NCBI RefSeq assembly: GCF_036711975.1
Contig: NC_091973.1
Coordinates: 6,076,001-6,140,000 of the forward strand
Length of the DNA: 64,000 bases
Reading direction: 5' to 3'
Source of the DNA: Onthophagus taurus
Taxonomy: Eukaryota; Arthropoda; Insecta; Coleoptera; Scarabaeidae
The notes under the pieces are model-generated. The model was given only the letters and a program-made list of their open reading frames with translations, made no database searches and was not told the origin of the DNA. The translations under genes were made by a program, and so were the position numbers. Positions 46,669-59,600 of the stretch are shown one piece after another (the first letter of the stretch is position 1; each line of letters opens with the position of its first letter).

Positions 46669-48879
46669 ATTGTGTAGAAGCGCTCTCTATTATCGAAATA
46701 CCAACATTAAATTTATTTTGTACCTATCTTCTCGTTATTATACAAATTGTTTAAGTAATGTTTAGATTTTTATAAATAAAATTGATAATTTAATAAAAAA
46801 TAAATTCTTATCACGTTTTAATGTTTATTTTGATATTTCCTTTAAAAACAAATAAATGGTTGTTTGAAAATGTGTTAAATATATTTAAATTTTGTGTGCT
46901 ATTTTATATTATTATAATTATATATAACATTGTATATTAGATTATGAAAAGAATGCGCTTTATTTTAAGATATGGTAAAATCTCTTGTTGTTAAATTGTT
47001 GCAGATTGAATAAGTGGATAGTTCGCGGTGTGGTCGTCCAAGGTTTTTTAAAGAGTAAATTAGAAATTAAAATTATTATAGTGAGTTTAATCTCGTGATG
47101 CGAATGAATGTTAATTTTTTTTCTGAGATGTTTGTTATAAAAAAAATCAAAATCCAGGGAAGTCAGCCATTATGCCCAGTAGTAGTGTCTATTGAGCGCT
47201 GATCTTCCAACACCTCCCCTCCAACAGTAATGGCGTACAGTGGGTGGTCGGTAGTATAATGTTAAATTGACAGTGCTTTCTCTCTAAGTTTAGAATAATC
47301 TAACCGGAAACAAATTTAAAGGAACCCGAAACAATTCTCACGATTACGACGCGAATCTAATCGAAAATTATTAAGCAGTCAACGGTTTAGTATGCTCTTC
47401 GTTCGTCGCTTATGGGTGTAGATATCTGACAGCCTCTAGATCATAGCAGCCTCAGTTTATAGTATGGCATTTTTTCACCTTTCATATTAAGAACTCGCCC
47501 AAACATGATTCATGAATGGAACACTATCATGTTTAATTGCAACAATAAGGTAAAGTTATATGTTAAGACCCTCTTGTTGTTTGCACGAAATTTTCCTGTC
47601 ACCTGTGAAAAATTATTATTCACCGTTTTTCCAATTACATCGTCCATTCTTACACATTTCTTTTATTTTTTATCACAATTTCAACCAAATTGATCCTTCC
47701 TTTTGATATACATGGTGTCCAAAATGTGTTTTCAAAGCTTAATCCAGTTCTTTAGAAATATGGTAAATTAACCAGGAGAGGTCACAAATTAATATGGGAA
47801 TGTTATAAAAATGATAAAATTTAATCAGATTATATTTTATTAATCTAATTGACCTTATTGATATCTTTTTATTAGTTATTAAAACATAAGGATTGTGTCA
47901 AATACTTGAAGTGTAAATTATAATTTTTTTTGTACTGGTAAGTAAGAGATTTAACTTTATTTTGTCCTCTTTGGGTGCTATATACTTGCTTTTTATTATT
48001 TATTACAGCCTAAAACCCATAAATACAACAACACAAGTAAATTCTCCAATTCTCCATTAAACATGGCTTTTATATCTTTAGAAAAACCAAGAGAAGTCAG
48101 ATTTTTAATTTTTTTCCATACCTGCCAATGTCAAATTTGTTTCTCCTGAATTCTAGTAACATTTTAGTAACTAGATAGTTGAGACTAAGACATTTTATAT
48201 ACAGTATGTCCCAAGATAGATGTTACAAGAGGTATAGTGACCTAAAAATGTTTGAACTCTCTTTTAAGGATGAAGATCATATTCATATTTTGAAAATCAA
48301 GTCAGTCATTGAAGCAAAAACTATTTTTAATTCAGGTAAAGTAAGCTTATTGTTCATAATATGGCAAAATTTCAGAAAGATCTAAAATTTAGCTTACATC
48401 AGAGTGAAGACACTAAGAGCAGTGGTGCAGTAGTTTAATAAGAGCTTTCCAAATACATGTATACTACTAGTTAAGACACTACTTGACAACTAATGGTTAA
48501 ATCAGTATACTTATCTACAACTACTTGAAAAGATTATATCTAGAAATGGTCCAATTGCGTTACAACGTTACAATCTTTAATTTTTTTTATGGGATCGCCT
48601 TAAACAAACTAGTTTTCGCTCAAACAATCGAGAAATACTAAAATGTTTAATCTAAAATGTGACGATTCAACCAAAGTAGATAGATCTTTTTGGAATTTTG
48701 CATGCAACCATAATTTCTCATTTTGAACAGCTTTGTTTAATAAAATTTTGCCGTATCATGAACAAAAAGGTTACTTTACCTGAATAACTACTAAATCATT
48801 TGAGATAGAAAAAAATGTTTTAAACCAAAGTTGTTTGATTTGCTACTTTCTATAATGTAAAATTATTTTCATTTATACA
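46669..48879. other. Upstream region of RhoGAPp190; no coding exon recognised
   Basis: A GC-richer part at about 47010-47340 (GCGGTGTGGTCGTCCAAGG, ACACCTCCCCTCC) could be the promoter and a 5' UTR exon of the gene whose start codon is at 50697; this is inference. Short TACA(T/G)GGTGTCC- and TATACAGTATGTCCC-like repeat ends lie at 47710 and 48200. No other features. Confidence 0.35.
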
Positions 48880-50450
48880 GGGTGTTAAATACTTCCAGAG
48901 ATATTGAAGTGTTTTTCCAACACATTACAAATTTTGATGTTTTTCAAATAGCGTTTTTATAATTTTTTTAAATAGAACATCCTGTATATTATGTGCTGAT
49001 TTAATTTTCCATCAAGTTCTCTTTAATTTATGTTAAGTATATCACATGCCCAATTTTAGTAGTTTTCGTGATATTCACAATTTAAAGAAAAATGTTAAAA
49101 TATGTCATTATTGTACTTAATATTACATTCTGTTTTTGTTGGTATTTTGGTATTTTTCTCGATATCTATGTGTCTGAGAGCAAAAGTACAAGAGAGCAAT
49201 TTTGTTAAGAATAAAATTTGCTACAACTTTCGTTCGAAAAGTTTTTCTGTTGCATGCTCAGATTCCCAAGTGCTGCCATCAATTGTTTGAAAAAACAACG
49301 AATTCGTCATATTTTCATATTTTGGTATTTTTCTCGATATCTATGCGTCTGAGCACAAAAGTGCAAGAGAGCAATTTTGTTAAGAATAAAATTTGCTACA
49401 ACTTTCGTTCGAAAAGTTTTTCTGTAACATGCTCAGATTCCCAACTGCTAACTATCATCAATAGTTTGAAAAAACAACGAATTCATCATATTTTGGTATT
49501 TTTCTCGATATCTATACATCTGAGAGCAAAAGTGCAAGAGAGCAATTTTGTTAAGAATAAAATTTGCTACAACTTTCGTTAGAAAAGTTTCTTTGTAACA
49601 TGCTCAGATTCCCAAGTGCTAACTATCATCAATAGTTTGAAAAAACAACGAATTCATCATATTTTGGTATTTTTCTCGATATCTATGCATCTGAGAGCAA
49701 AAGTGTAACAGAGCAATTTTGTTAAGAATGAAATTTGCTACAACTTTTATTCGAAAAGTTACTCTGTAGCATGCTTAGATTCCCAAGTGCTACCATCAAT
49801 AGTTTGAAAAAACAACGAATTCGTCATATTTTCATATTTTGGTATTTTTCTCGATATCTATGCATCTGAATACAAAAGTGCAAGAGAGCAATTTTGTTAA
49901 GAATAAAATTTGCTACAACTTTCGTTAGAAAAGTTTCTTTGTAACATGCTCAGATTCCCAAGTGCTAACTACCATCAACAGTTGAAAAAAACGAATTCAT
50001 CATATTTTTATATTTTGGTATTTGTCTCGATATCTATGCGTCTGAGAGCAAAAGTGTAAGAGAGCAATTTTGTTAAGAATAAAATTTGCTACAACTTTCG
50101 TTGGAAAAGTTTTTCTGTAACATGCTCAGATTCCCAACTGCTAACTATCATCAATAGTTTGAAAAAACAACGAATTCATCATATTTTGGTATTTTTCTCG
50201 ATATCTATGCATCTGAGAGCAAAAGTGCAAGAGAGCAATTTTGTTAAGAATAAAATTTGCTGCAACTTTCGTTGGAAAAGTTTTTCTGTAACATGCTCAG
50301 ATTCCCAACTGCTAACTACCATCATAGTTTGAAAAAACAACGAATTCATCATATTTTCATATTTTGGTATTTGTCTCAATATCTATGCATCTGAGAGCAA
50401 ATGTGTAAGAGAGCAATTTTGTTAAGAATAAAATTTGCTACAAATTGCCA
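48880..50450 (+). repeat. Tandem array of ~174-bp units behind a TATACAGGGTGTT module
   Basis: The start (48880-49130) is homologous to units at 53-56 kb: TATACAGGGTGTTAAATAC, AACATCCTGTATATT, then AATTTAAAGAAAAATG and TGTCATTATTGTACTTAA. About eight units follow, marked by GGTATTTTTCTCGATATCTA near 49146, 49322, 49494, 49668, 49843, 50015, 50186 and 50364. They share GCAAGAGAGCAATTTTGTTA. No coding role. Confidence 0.88.
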
Positions 50451-50637
50451 TCAATATCATCAATAACATTGTATACCTAATTCAGTGAGTCAATTCAAAT
50501 TATTTTCTGTTAAAATAAATTATACTGGAGTTTTAGAAATTCATAATTAGACCTAAAACAACATTTGGACACCAAGTATACGCAAAACATATATTCTAAT
50601 ATTTCAATAATTTTTTTTTTTTTAGTTTGTGAAAAAG

Positions 50638-50667
50638 ATGCATACAGACAAAAGTAGTGGAACATAA
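50638..50667 (+). promoter_or_regulatory. Upstream ORF before the RhoGAPp190 start
   Basis: ATG to TAA, nine codons, lies 59 bases before the main ATG and just after a strong acceptor-like polyT-AG (AG at 50624-50625). If the exon begins there, this upstream frame would be in the mRNA leader and could lower translation. Confidence 0.4.
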
Positions 50668-50696
50668 ACATCACCTTCCCAAAAAGGGTTTTAAAG

Positions 50697-53600
50697 ATGG
50701 CGAGGAAAGCAGAGGCTGTGCGAGCCATAAATGTGGCTGTGGTTGGGTTGTCGGGTATGGAACGCGACAAGGGCCACGCTGGGGTTGGAAAATCGTGCCT
50801 CTGCAATCGTTTTATGAGGTCCGTCGCTGATGATTACAACGTCGATCATATATCTGTGCTTAGTCAGGTAATTTTTTTGATTTTACCTCTTTTAATTAAA
50901 TGAAATTCATTTTTCTTTGTTTAGACGGACTTTAGCGGTCGCGTAGTTAACAACGATCATTTCTTGTATTGGGGGGAAGTTATTAAAACGTCTGAGGAAG
51001 GCATCGACTACCAATTTAGTCTTATTGAGCAAACTGAATTTATTGATGATGCATCGTTTCAACCTTTTAAAGGTGGCAAAATGGAACCATACGTAAAAAG
51101 GTGTGCTTCAACGAAAATAACATCAGCAGAAAAATTGATGTACATCTGTAAAAATCAATTGGGAATAGAAAAAGAATACGAACAAAAAGTACTTGCTGAA
51201 GGAAAATTAAATGTGGATGGGTTTATATGCGTGTTTGACGTAAGTGTGGTGCCGAGTAGGTCGATAGAAAAACAAGTTGAGTTCGTAGCGGCGATTTTAA
51301 ATAATCTAATAAAAACAAAGAAGCCAATAGTTGTTGTGACAACAAAACAGGATGATTGCAACGAGGCGTACGTACGCGAGGCGGAAAAATTAGTACAAAG
51401 AAAAGAATACAAAGGTGCTATACCGTTAGTGGAAACTTCGGCCCACGATAACGTCAATGTAGATTTAGCATTTATACTGCTAGCGCAAATGGTAGATAGA
51501 AGTAAGGTACGTTCGAAGGTTGTTTCATATACAGAGGCCTCAAAAGCGCGTAAAGAGTTAATGGACGCCGCGAGCGAGGCTTTCTTAAAACTCATTAAAA
51601 TCCACGTAACGGATTATCGAGCTCTTTGGTCGCAAACTGTTAAAAAATTGAACTCGCACCGCGAATGGATCTATTTTGTGCAATTATTTGGTCTCGATGG
51701 AACACAAAGGCTCTTCCGGCGACACATTAAAAAGTTGAAAGATGAACAATTAGCTAAACGCATCGCTCATTACATGAAAATGTTACCGGATATTTTACAC
51801 GAATTAGTTCCGGACGTAAATACATTTTCTGATAGGTACCAAATTTAAATCAAATAAATTTATTTTTATAATAATTTTTTAAATTTTAATTTAGTGATTG
51901 GTCCTCTATACAACAATATTTAAAATCACACCCTGATTTTCTACAATATTTTTATGAATGTCCTGAAGATATGCCATGGACGGAATGTGAATTTAATTCG
52001 GATGATGAAGATACAAGAATTCCTTACGACGTTTTAGATACAAGCGACGCCGAAACGGTGTACAAAAACCATGTAAATGTGTTGCAACAGGAGCAGAAGC
52101 GTTTAGAGTAAGTAAAAAAACGGGAGGGCGCCGGCATCGCGAAAAAAAAAAAAACGCTCGGGCTTCCGGTGGTTTTCTGTCGTTCGCTTTATTTTTTGTA
52201 AATACGCTTCACTAATGCAAACTCGTTTCTCTCTGTTCTCGTAAACTCTCCTGTCTAACGTAAACAAAAACTAACGTTAGGATGCCAAAAAGGTAAAAAA
52301 TGTCGCGGTCGCGCGCGGGCCAGCCCGTCGTAACGAGTCTGTTTTGTTTAGATGGAAGAAACAATTTAAGCAACTTCTTGAGGACACGGGCTACGTTACG
52401 CCTGGCAAACATCTATCCGAGGTGCGCGTACTGTTTATGGGTAGGGAATGTTTCGAGGCACTCTCTGAACACGATTGTCAGCAAATCTATGACGCACACC
52501 AACGGGAACTTATTGAAAACGCAAAACACAACTTTCAGGTATCTATTTCTCATCTCTTCCATCACCCATTCTCTTCAACCGAGTTTTTTTTTATAAAACC
52601 GCACCGAACTTATAATTTTTTTATTTATGTTACTCTATGTAGTTTTTATTTGCACTTATTAGTTATCTTTTTGGGGACTATAACTTCAATTTTAATTTAT
52701 TTTATTAATAGATATACAGGGTGAGTTATTAATATCCCGTATAGTTACTAAACCGTTTGAAAAACAAAAAAATATTTTATACAAAAGTTGTTTGACTCAT
52801 TACGTAAAATTATTTTTACTTATACAGAATGTTCCATTTTAATTATTTTATTTAAATGGAACATCCTGTATATTTTATCATATTATGAATACAACTAAAT
52901 TTGTTTATACAACCGTATATGTTACTATTTCACAGCGTTCATAGTTCCTAAGATATTCAATTGTTCTTCCAAAATGTGCCCATTACATCTTTTTATTAAC
53001 GATGTAAAAACGACATTTTTTCCGATTTTGCCTTGAAACTACGCCAGATAATAGTCAAAGCCAGTAGGTAGATGATAGTATTCAAAGATATTAGATACAC
53101 TATACAGGCTGTTTATAAAGCTTAGTTACTTTTGATGTTTTTCAAATGGCTTTTTCTTAAGTTTTTTAAACGGAACACCCCGTATATTGTGTGCTGGTTG
53201 AATTGCCCATCAAGTTCCCTTTAATTAATGATAGGTATGTCATATGCCTAACTTTAATACTTTTCTTGATATTTAGAATTTAAAGAAAAATGTATAATAA
53301 AATATGTCAAAAAGGAATTTTTTTCTGATTTTGCCTTGAAACTATGTCAGATAATAGTCAAAGCCACTAGGTAGATGATAGTAGTCAAAGATATTAGATA
53401 CACTATACAGGATGTTTATAAAGCTTAGTTACTTTTGATGTTTTTCAAATGGCTTTTTCTTAAGTTTTTTAAACGGAACACCCCGTATATTGTGTGCTGG
53501 TTGAATTGCCCATCAAGTTCCCTTTAATTAATGATAGGTATGTCATATGCCTAACTTTAATAGTTTTCTTGATGTTTAGAATTTAAAGAAAAATGTGTAA

Positions 53601-56600
53601 TAAAATATGTCAAAAACGACATTTTTGTTGATTTTGCATTGAAATACGTCAGACAATAGTCAAAGCCAGTAGGTAGATGATAGTATTCAAAGATATTAGA
53701 TACACTATACAGGCTGTTTATAAAGCTTAGTTACTTTTGATGTTTTTCAAATGGCTTTTTTTAAAGTTTTTTAAATGGAACACCTTGTATATTGTGCGCT
53801 AGTTGAATTGATCATCAAGTTCCCTTTAATTAATGATAAGTATGGCATATGTCTAACTTTAATAGTTTTCCTGATATTTAGAATTTAAAGAAAAATGAGT
53901 AATAAAATATGTCAAAAACGACATTTTTGCTGATTTTGCTTTGAAACTACGTCAGACAATAGTCAAAGCCAGTAGGTAGATGATAGTATTCAAAGATATT
54001 AGATACACTATACAGGCTGTTTATAAAGGTTAGTTACTTTTGATGTTTTTCAAATGGCTTTTTCTTAAGTTTTTTAAACGGAACACCCCGTATATTGTGT
54101 GCTAGTTGAATTGCTCATCAAGTTCCCTTTAATTAATGATAAGTATGTCATATGCCTAACTTTAATAGTTTTCCTGATGTTTAGAATTTAAAGAAAAATG
54201 TGTAATAAAATATGTCAAAAACGACATTTTTGCTGATTTTGCCTTGAAACTACGTCAAACAATAGTCAAAGCCAGTAGGTAGATGACAGTATTCAAAGAT
54301 ATTAGATACACTATACAGGCTGTTTATAAAGCTTAGTTATTTTTGATGTTTTTCAAATGGCTTTTTCTTAAGTTTTTTAAATGGAACACCCTGTATATTG
54401 TGTGCTAGTTGAATTGCCCATCAAGTTGCCTTTAATTAATGATAAGTATGTCATATGCCTAACTTTAATAGTTTTAACTGATATTTAGAATTTAAAGAAA
54501 TATGTCAAAAACAACATTTTCGCTAATTTTGCTTTAAAACTACGTCAGACAATAGTCAAAGCCAGTAGGTAGATGACAGTATTCAAAGATATTAGATACA
54601 CTATACAGGTTGTTTATAAAGCTTAGTTACTTTTGATGTTTTTCAAATGGCTTTTTCTTAAGTTTTTTAAACGGAACACCCCGTATATTGTGTGCTGGTT
54701 GAATTGCCCATCAAGTTCCCTTTAATTAATGATAGGTATGTCATATGTCTAACTTTAATAGTTTTCTTGATGTTTAGAATTTAAAGAAAAATGTATAATA
54801 AAATATGTCAAAAACGACATTTTTGCTGATTTTGCTTTGAAACTACGTCAGACAATAGTCAAAGCCAGTAGGTAGACGATAGTATTCAAAGATATTAGAT
54901 ACACTATACAGGCTGTTTATAAAGCTTAGTTACTTTTGATGTTTTTCAAATGGCTTTTTCTTAAGTTTTTTAAACGGAACACCCCGTATATTGTGTGCTG
55001 GTTGAATTGCCCATCACGTTCCCTTTAATTAATGATAGGTATGTCATATGCCTAACTTTAATAGTTTTCTTGATGTTTAGAATTTAAAGAAAAATGTATA
55101 ATAAAATATGTCAAAAACGACATTTTTGCTGATTTTGCCTTGAAACTACGTCACACAATAGTCAAAGCCAGTAGGTAGATGATAGTATTCAATGATATTA
55201 GATACACTATACAGGCTATTTATAAAGCTTAGTTACTTTTAATGTTTTTCAAATGGCTTTTTCTTAAGTTTTTTAAACGGAACACCCCGTATATTGTGTG
55301 CTGGTTGAATTGCCCATCAAATTCCCTTTAATTAATGATAGGTATGTCATATGCCTAACTTTAATACTTTTCTTGATATTTAGAATTTAAAGAAAAATTT
55401 GTAATAAAATATGTCAAAAACGACATTTTTGCTGATTTTGCCTTGAAACTACGTCACACAATAGTCAAAGCCAGTAGGTAGATGATAGTATTCAAAGATA
55501 TTAGATACACTATACAGGCTGTTTATAAAGGTTAGTTACTTTTGATGTTTTTCAAATGGCTTTTTCTTAAGTTTTTTAAACGGAACACCCCGTATATTGT
55601 GTGCTGGTTGAATTGCCCATCAAGTTCCCTTTAATTAATGATACGTATGTCATATGCCTAACTTTAATAGTTTTCTTGATGTTTAGAATTTAAAGAAAAA
55701 TGTATAATAAAATATGTCAAAAACGACATTTTTGCTGATTTTGCTTTGAAACTACGTCAGACAATAGTCAAAGCCAGTAGGTAGATGATAGTATTCAAAG
55801 ATATTAGATACACTATACGGGCTGTTTATAAAGCTTAGTTATTTTTGATGTTTTTCAAATGGCTTTTTCTTAAGTTTTTTAAACGGAACACCCCGTATAT
55901 TGTGTGCTGGTTGAATTGCCCATCAAGTTCCCTTTAATTAATGATAGGTATGTCATATGCCTAACTTTAATAGTTTTCTTGATGTTTAGAATTTAAAGAA
56001 AAATGTGTAATAAAATGTCATTATTGTACTTAAAAAAGTAACAGAATGTAATATATTCTGTCCTTTTTTTGTCACTTTTTTGTTTGTCATTTCTAAATCA
56101 GTAATATTATATTAAAATACAGTTTAAAAAAAACTTTAATAAATAAATAATCAAAACGTGATAAAAATACAATTAAACAGCATAACAATAAATCCCTTTT
56201 TTAATTACTAAATTATTTGAAGGAAATGCAGCAACAAACTAAAAACAATTACTAAATGTTGTTCAACATGTAGGTATTAGTTTAATTAATATTTATAAGT
56301 TGTCAAAAATGCCGCCCATTTTCTCTTCTACAAGCATTAATGCGCTGTATAAAAGATCTTGAGGTATCTCTTAAGAGCCCACTTTACCAGGTCGGTCAGT
56401 TTCTGAGGGGCGCAGACGACGGACGTTCGGAAGCAACGAGGCGGAGTTTATTTTCTACTAGGCCCGACCCTTTATAGATAAAAAAAACATCGTGTTTATT
56501 TTATTACGATTCTTTTTCTCGTCGATGTTGTTAATGAAGAAATTAAACGACTTCTTCTAAATATTATTGTTTATTAACAATTTTTCTTAATTACGATTAC

Positions 56601-59600
56601 AATCAATCTTTTTATTGACTTTCCAATTTATTTATTATTTTGATTTTTTATTAATAATCGTAGTCGTAGCCCACCTTTTTACTACGTTTGTTTTTTTAAG
56701 TATTTTGGTTCACAACAATTTACATTACGCAAATATCAGTTTTTTAACGTTTTTTTTCGATATGAATAGAATATTAATTTTTTAATAGAGAAATTAGAGA
56801 AAGAAGTTGAGAACATCTAAGATTATGGGTTTATAATTCAATTGAATGTAAGGCAAAAATCAATTTCAAATGCAATAAATAATTTTGCGAGGCATAAAAC
56901 ATTTATATCATTTTGAAACGAAAATAACATTTATAATTTCATTTTATATTAAAATAGATATATTTGCAATACAGGGAATGTGAAAAGTTCGGTACAACAT
57001 TTATAAATTATATCTTTGTTGTATTATTATGCGTTCGTTTGATATACAGGTGTCTCAGAGTAACCGTGTAAGTAATTTTATTTGAAAACACAGGTAGTTA
57101 CAAAAATTAAAGAACAAATAGCTGAATAAATGTGGTTCCTTTATGAATATTATTACTTTTCATTCGAACTTTTTTAATATTTCTGTTTAAAAAATGGACT
57201 GCATGGTCTGCATCACCTTGTATAAGTAAATGAAATAATATGTAATACCTAATTAATAATAATATTAAATAATGATTGAAGTATACAAAATATGGCTAAT
57301 AGTGTAATAAATAAAACAGCCCTGACTAGAAAAATCTTTAGAAAATTTTAATTTGCCATCGTTGAATAGATGTAAGCTCTTGAAATTCGCTGGACACTTC
57401 ACCTCGACGATGGCATTTTCATTTTTTATTGTTTCATTTGGACTTGCAACTAAGAATCCATACATCCTACGGATGAATAGAGCTCAAGAGTTTGCTGGCA
57501 AGTTATATTTACTTTCAAATTTTTTTAATGCAAGCCATTCATAGTCTTGGCCATGTTTAGTGTTATTATTTCTAGCAAATTTCGAGTACAAGATTGATTT
57601 AACTTTATTTAAGCAAGACGTGTCATTTCTCATCCTACATACATCACCAAATCTCGATGCAGTTAGGCACAGATACCTTTCTTGGATCCATATCTGATTG
57701 GTACTTTAGCTTCTGGTAAGAATTTGTATTTTATTTCTGTTAATGCATCCATCTTGCAAGTTTCCAATAAATTCTTCTTTCTTTTATATTCTTCGTGTGA
57801 AATGTCACTCATAAATTATAACCGAATTGCTATCATTACCCTGATCGGCTTTCGCTACCTACCTGAATTACTCTGTATACACGAGTATTTTATTTTATTG
57901 TATACAATTATTTTATAGCAGTACCACTCCGGATGATGCATCGTAATTGATGTTGTTCGAGCGTTTAGCGTTTACAGTCTTTATTCAGTCTTTATTTACT
58001 TTTCCTGAAGCTGTAACTAAATTAATTCTTTACCTGCGTTCTTCATAGACTGCTATGCCATGTCACTTGCGGTTTCTTGATATTTTTGGAATGTTTTTGT
58101 TAACATAAATAACAAACACATAACAATAATTCTTCAGCCTGTGTATATCCGGTACCGACAGATAACAGAAACAACAGCAGAGTTTATCTCAATAGACTCT
58201 TTGCTTTCTTCAGTGTAAGCTTCTTTTTTATCCCGCACATAAAACATAAAAGAAATGAGCTGCTAAGCCCTGCTTTTGACTCATTAATAAATTTAATGCG
58301 AGTTTTGTTGCAGTTGAATGAATTATTCTCCACCATCAGTATTTGGTTCTGCATCATTTGTATTATTTATCTTATGGTATCGCTTCAAATAATGTATCGT
58401 TTTAATTTTTACTGTGATGGTTTATTCTTTTTAAATAAGTACTTTTTATGTGTGCCACAGTTTATACAATAAAATTAATAAAATTTAACTTACCTTTCGG
58501 AATGAATACATTTTTCAATTGAATCTCGGACTATAAAATATGAAATTTTAGATTTTATAAAAATTTATATCGTAAATTATTACCGTCTATTACTCCTTTT
58601 TCGAGAACATCTTTAAATGCTAAGGGGTAGTTTTTTAGATGAACATACTTACCCATTGTTTATAAAAACTTTACACAAACTAAATTAAACTAACACTATA
58701 GTACACAATAAAATAACAACTATTGACTATAAATTCAAAAATTTTGTTAAATTACACAATCATTAGTAGAAAATCACGGAAAATAAAGTTCAAAACGTAC
58801 TTTTGGAAATGATTATTTTCTCTACCACATTAAAAAGTAATAGATAAAACAAGGAGCTTCGATGAAGAGAGTCGATGTAAGCGCCGCTCAGTCGGCAAGA
58901 GGCGGGACTAACGCGGTGGTAATACTTCGTGGGAATCTTGACGGAAAATATTCATTTTTACGCTACCTTTTTGCAATTTTAGCAAATTACAAACTATTCC
59001 TTTATAACTAAAAATTTTGAAAAAATTTATTTGAAAAATATTACTATTTTCAAGTATACTATCATGCAAGCTAAAAAAGAACGACCAAATTGTATAATAT
59101 TGAGGAAAAAAACCCCTTTTTTTGGAAAACTTTAAAAATTTTCACCATGCGTTATGTAGAATTGTTAGAAGAAGCTATGTACAAAATTTCATCCAAATAT
59201 TTTCATAAATAATGTATGTTTTTTGTAATTTGCCGAGCTGTATGGTAAAGTAGCCTCTTAACACGTGCATCTTATTTTCTCCAAAGTCGTAAATTATATG
59301 ACAGAACAATTGCATATTTTATTACTTACATCTTTTTAAATCTCATAAAGTAGTCTTATTAAAATCTAACCAATTATCCATGTTGCAAGTGAAAAATATA
59401 AAAAAATTCAAAAACAGATAAAAACTTCTAACTTGCTTTATTGTAATATATAAATCGGAACCGGTTTCGGAATCTACGTTCCATCATCAGCCGAAAGAAT
59501 CAAAAAAGTTAAATTTAATTTGTTATAAAAGTTAAGTTAAATTGAACGTTGAAAATTAAATTCTTAGTTAAAATTACAAAAGTGTGAAACGTGGATCGTT

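Noticed and set aside
47010-47340. Promoter or first exon of RhoGAPp190
   Set aside because: Only higher GC content supports it; no TATA, initiator or donor could be tied to the 50626 acceptor, so it was not listed as a feature of its own.
49102-49582. Repeated-peptide protein from 49102-49582
   Set aside because: It is the translation of three 174-bp satellite units; other units carry stops.
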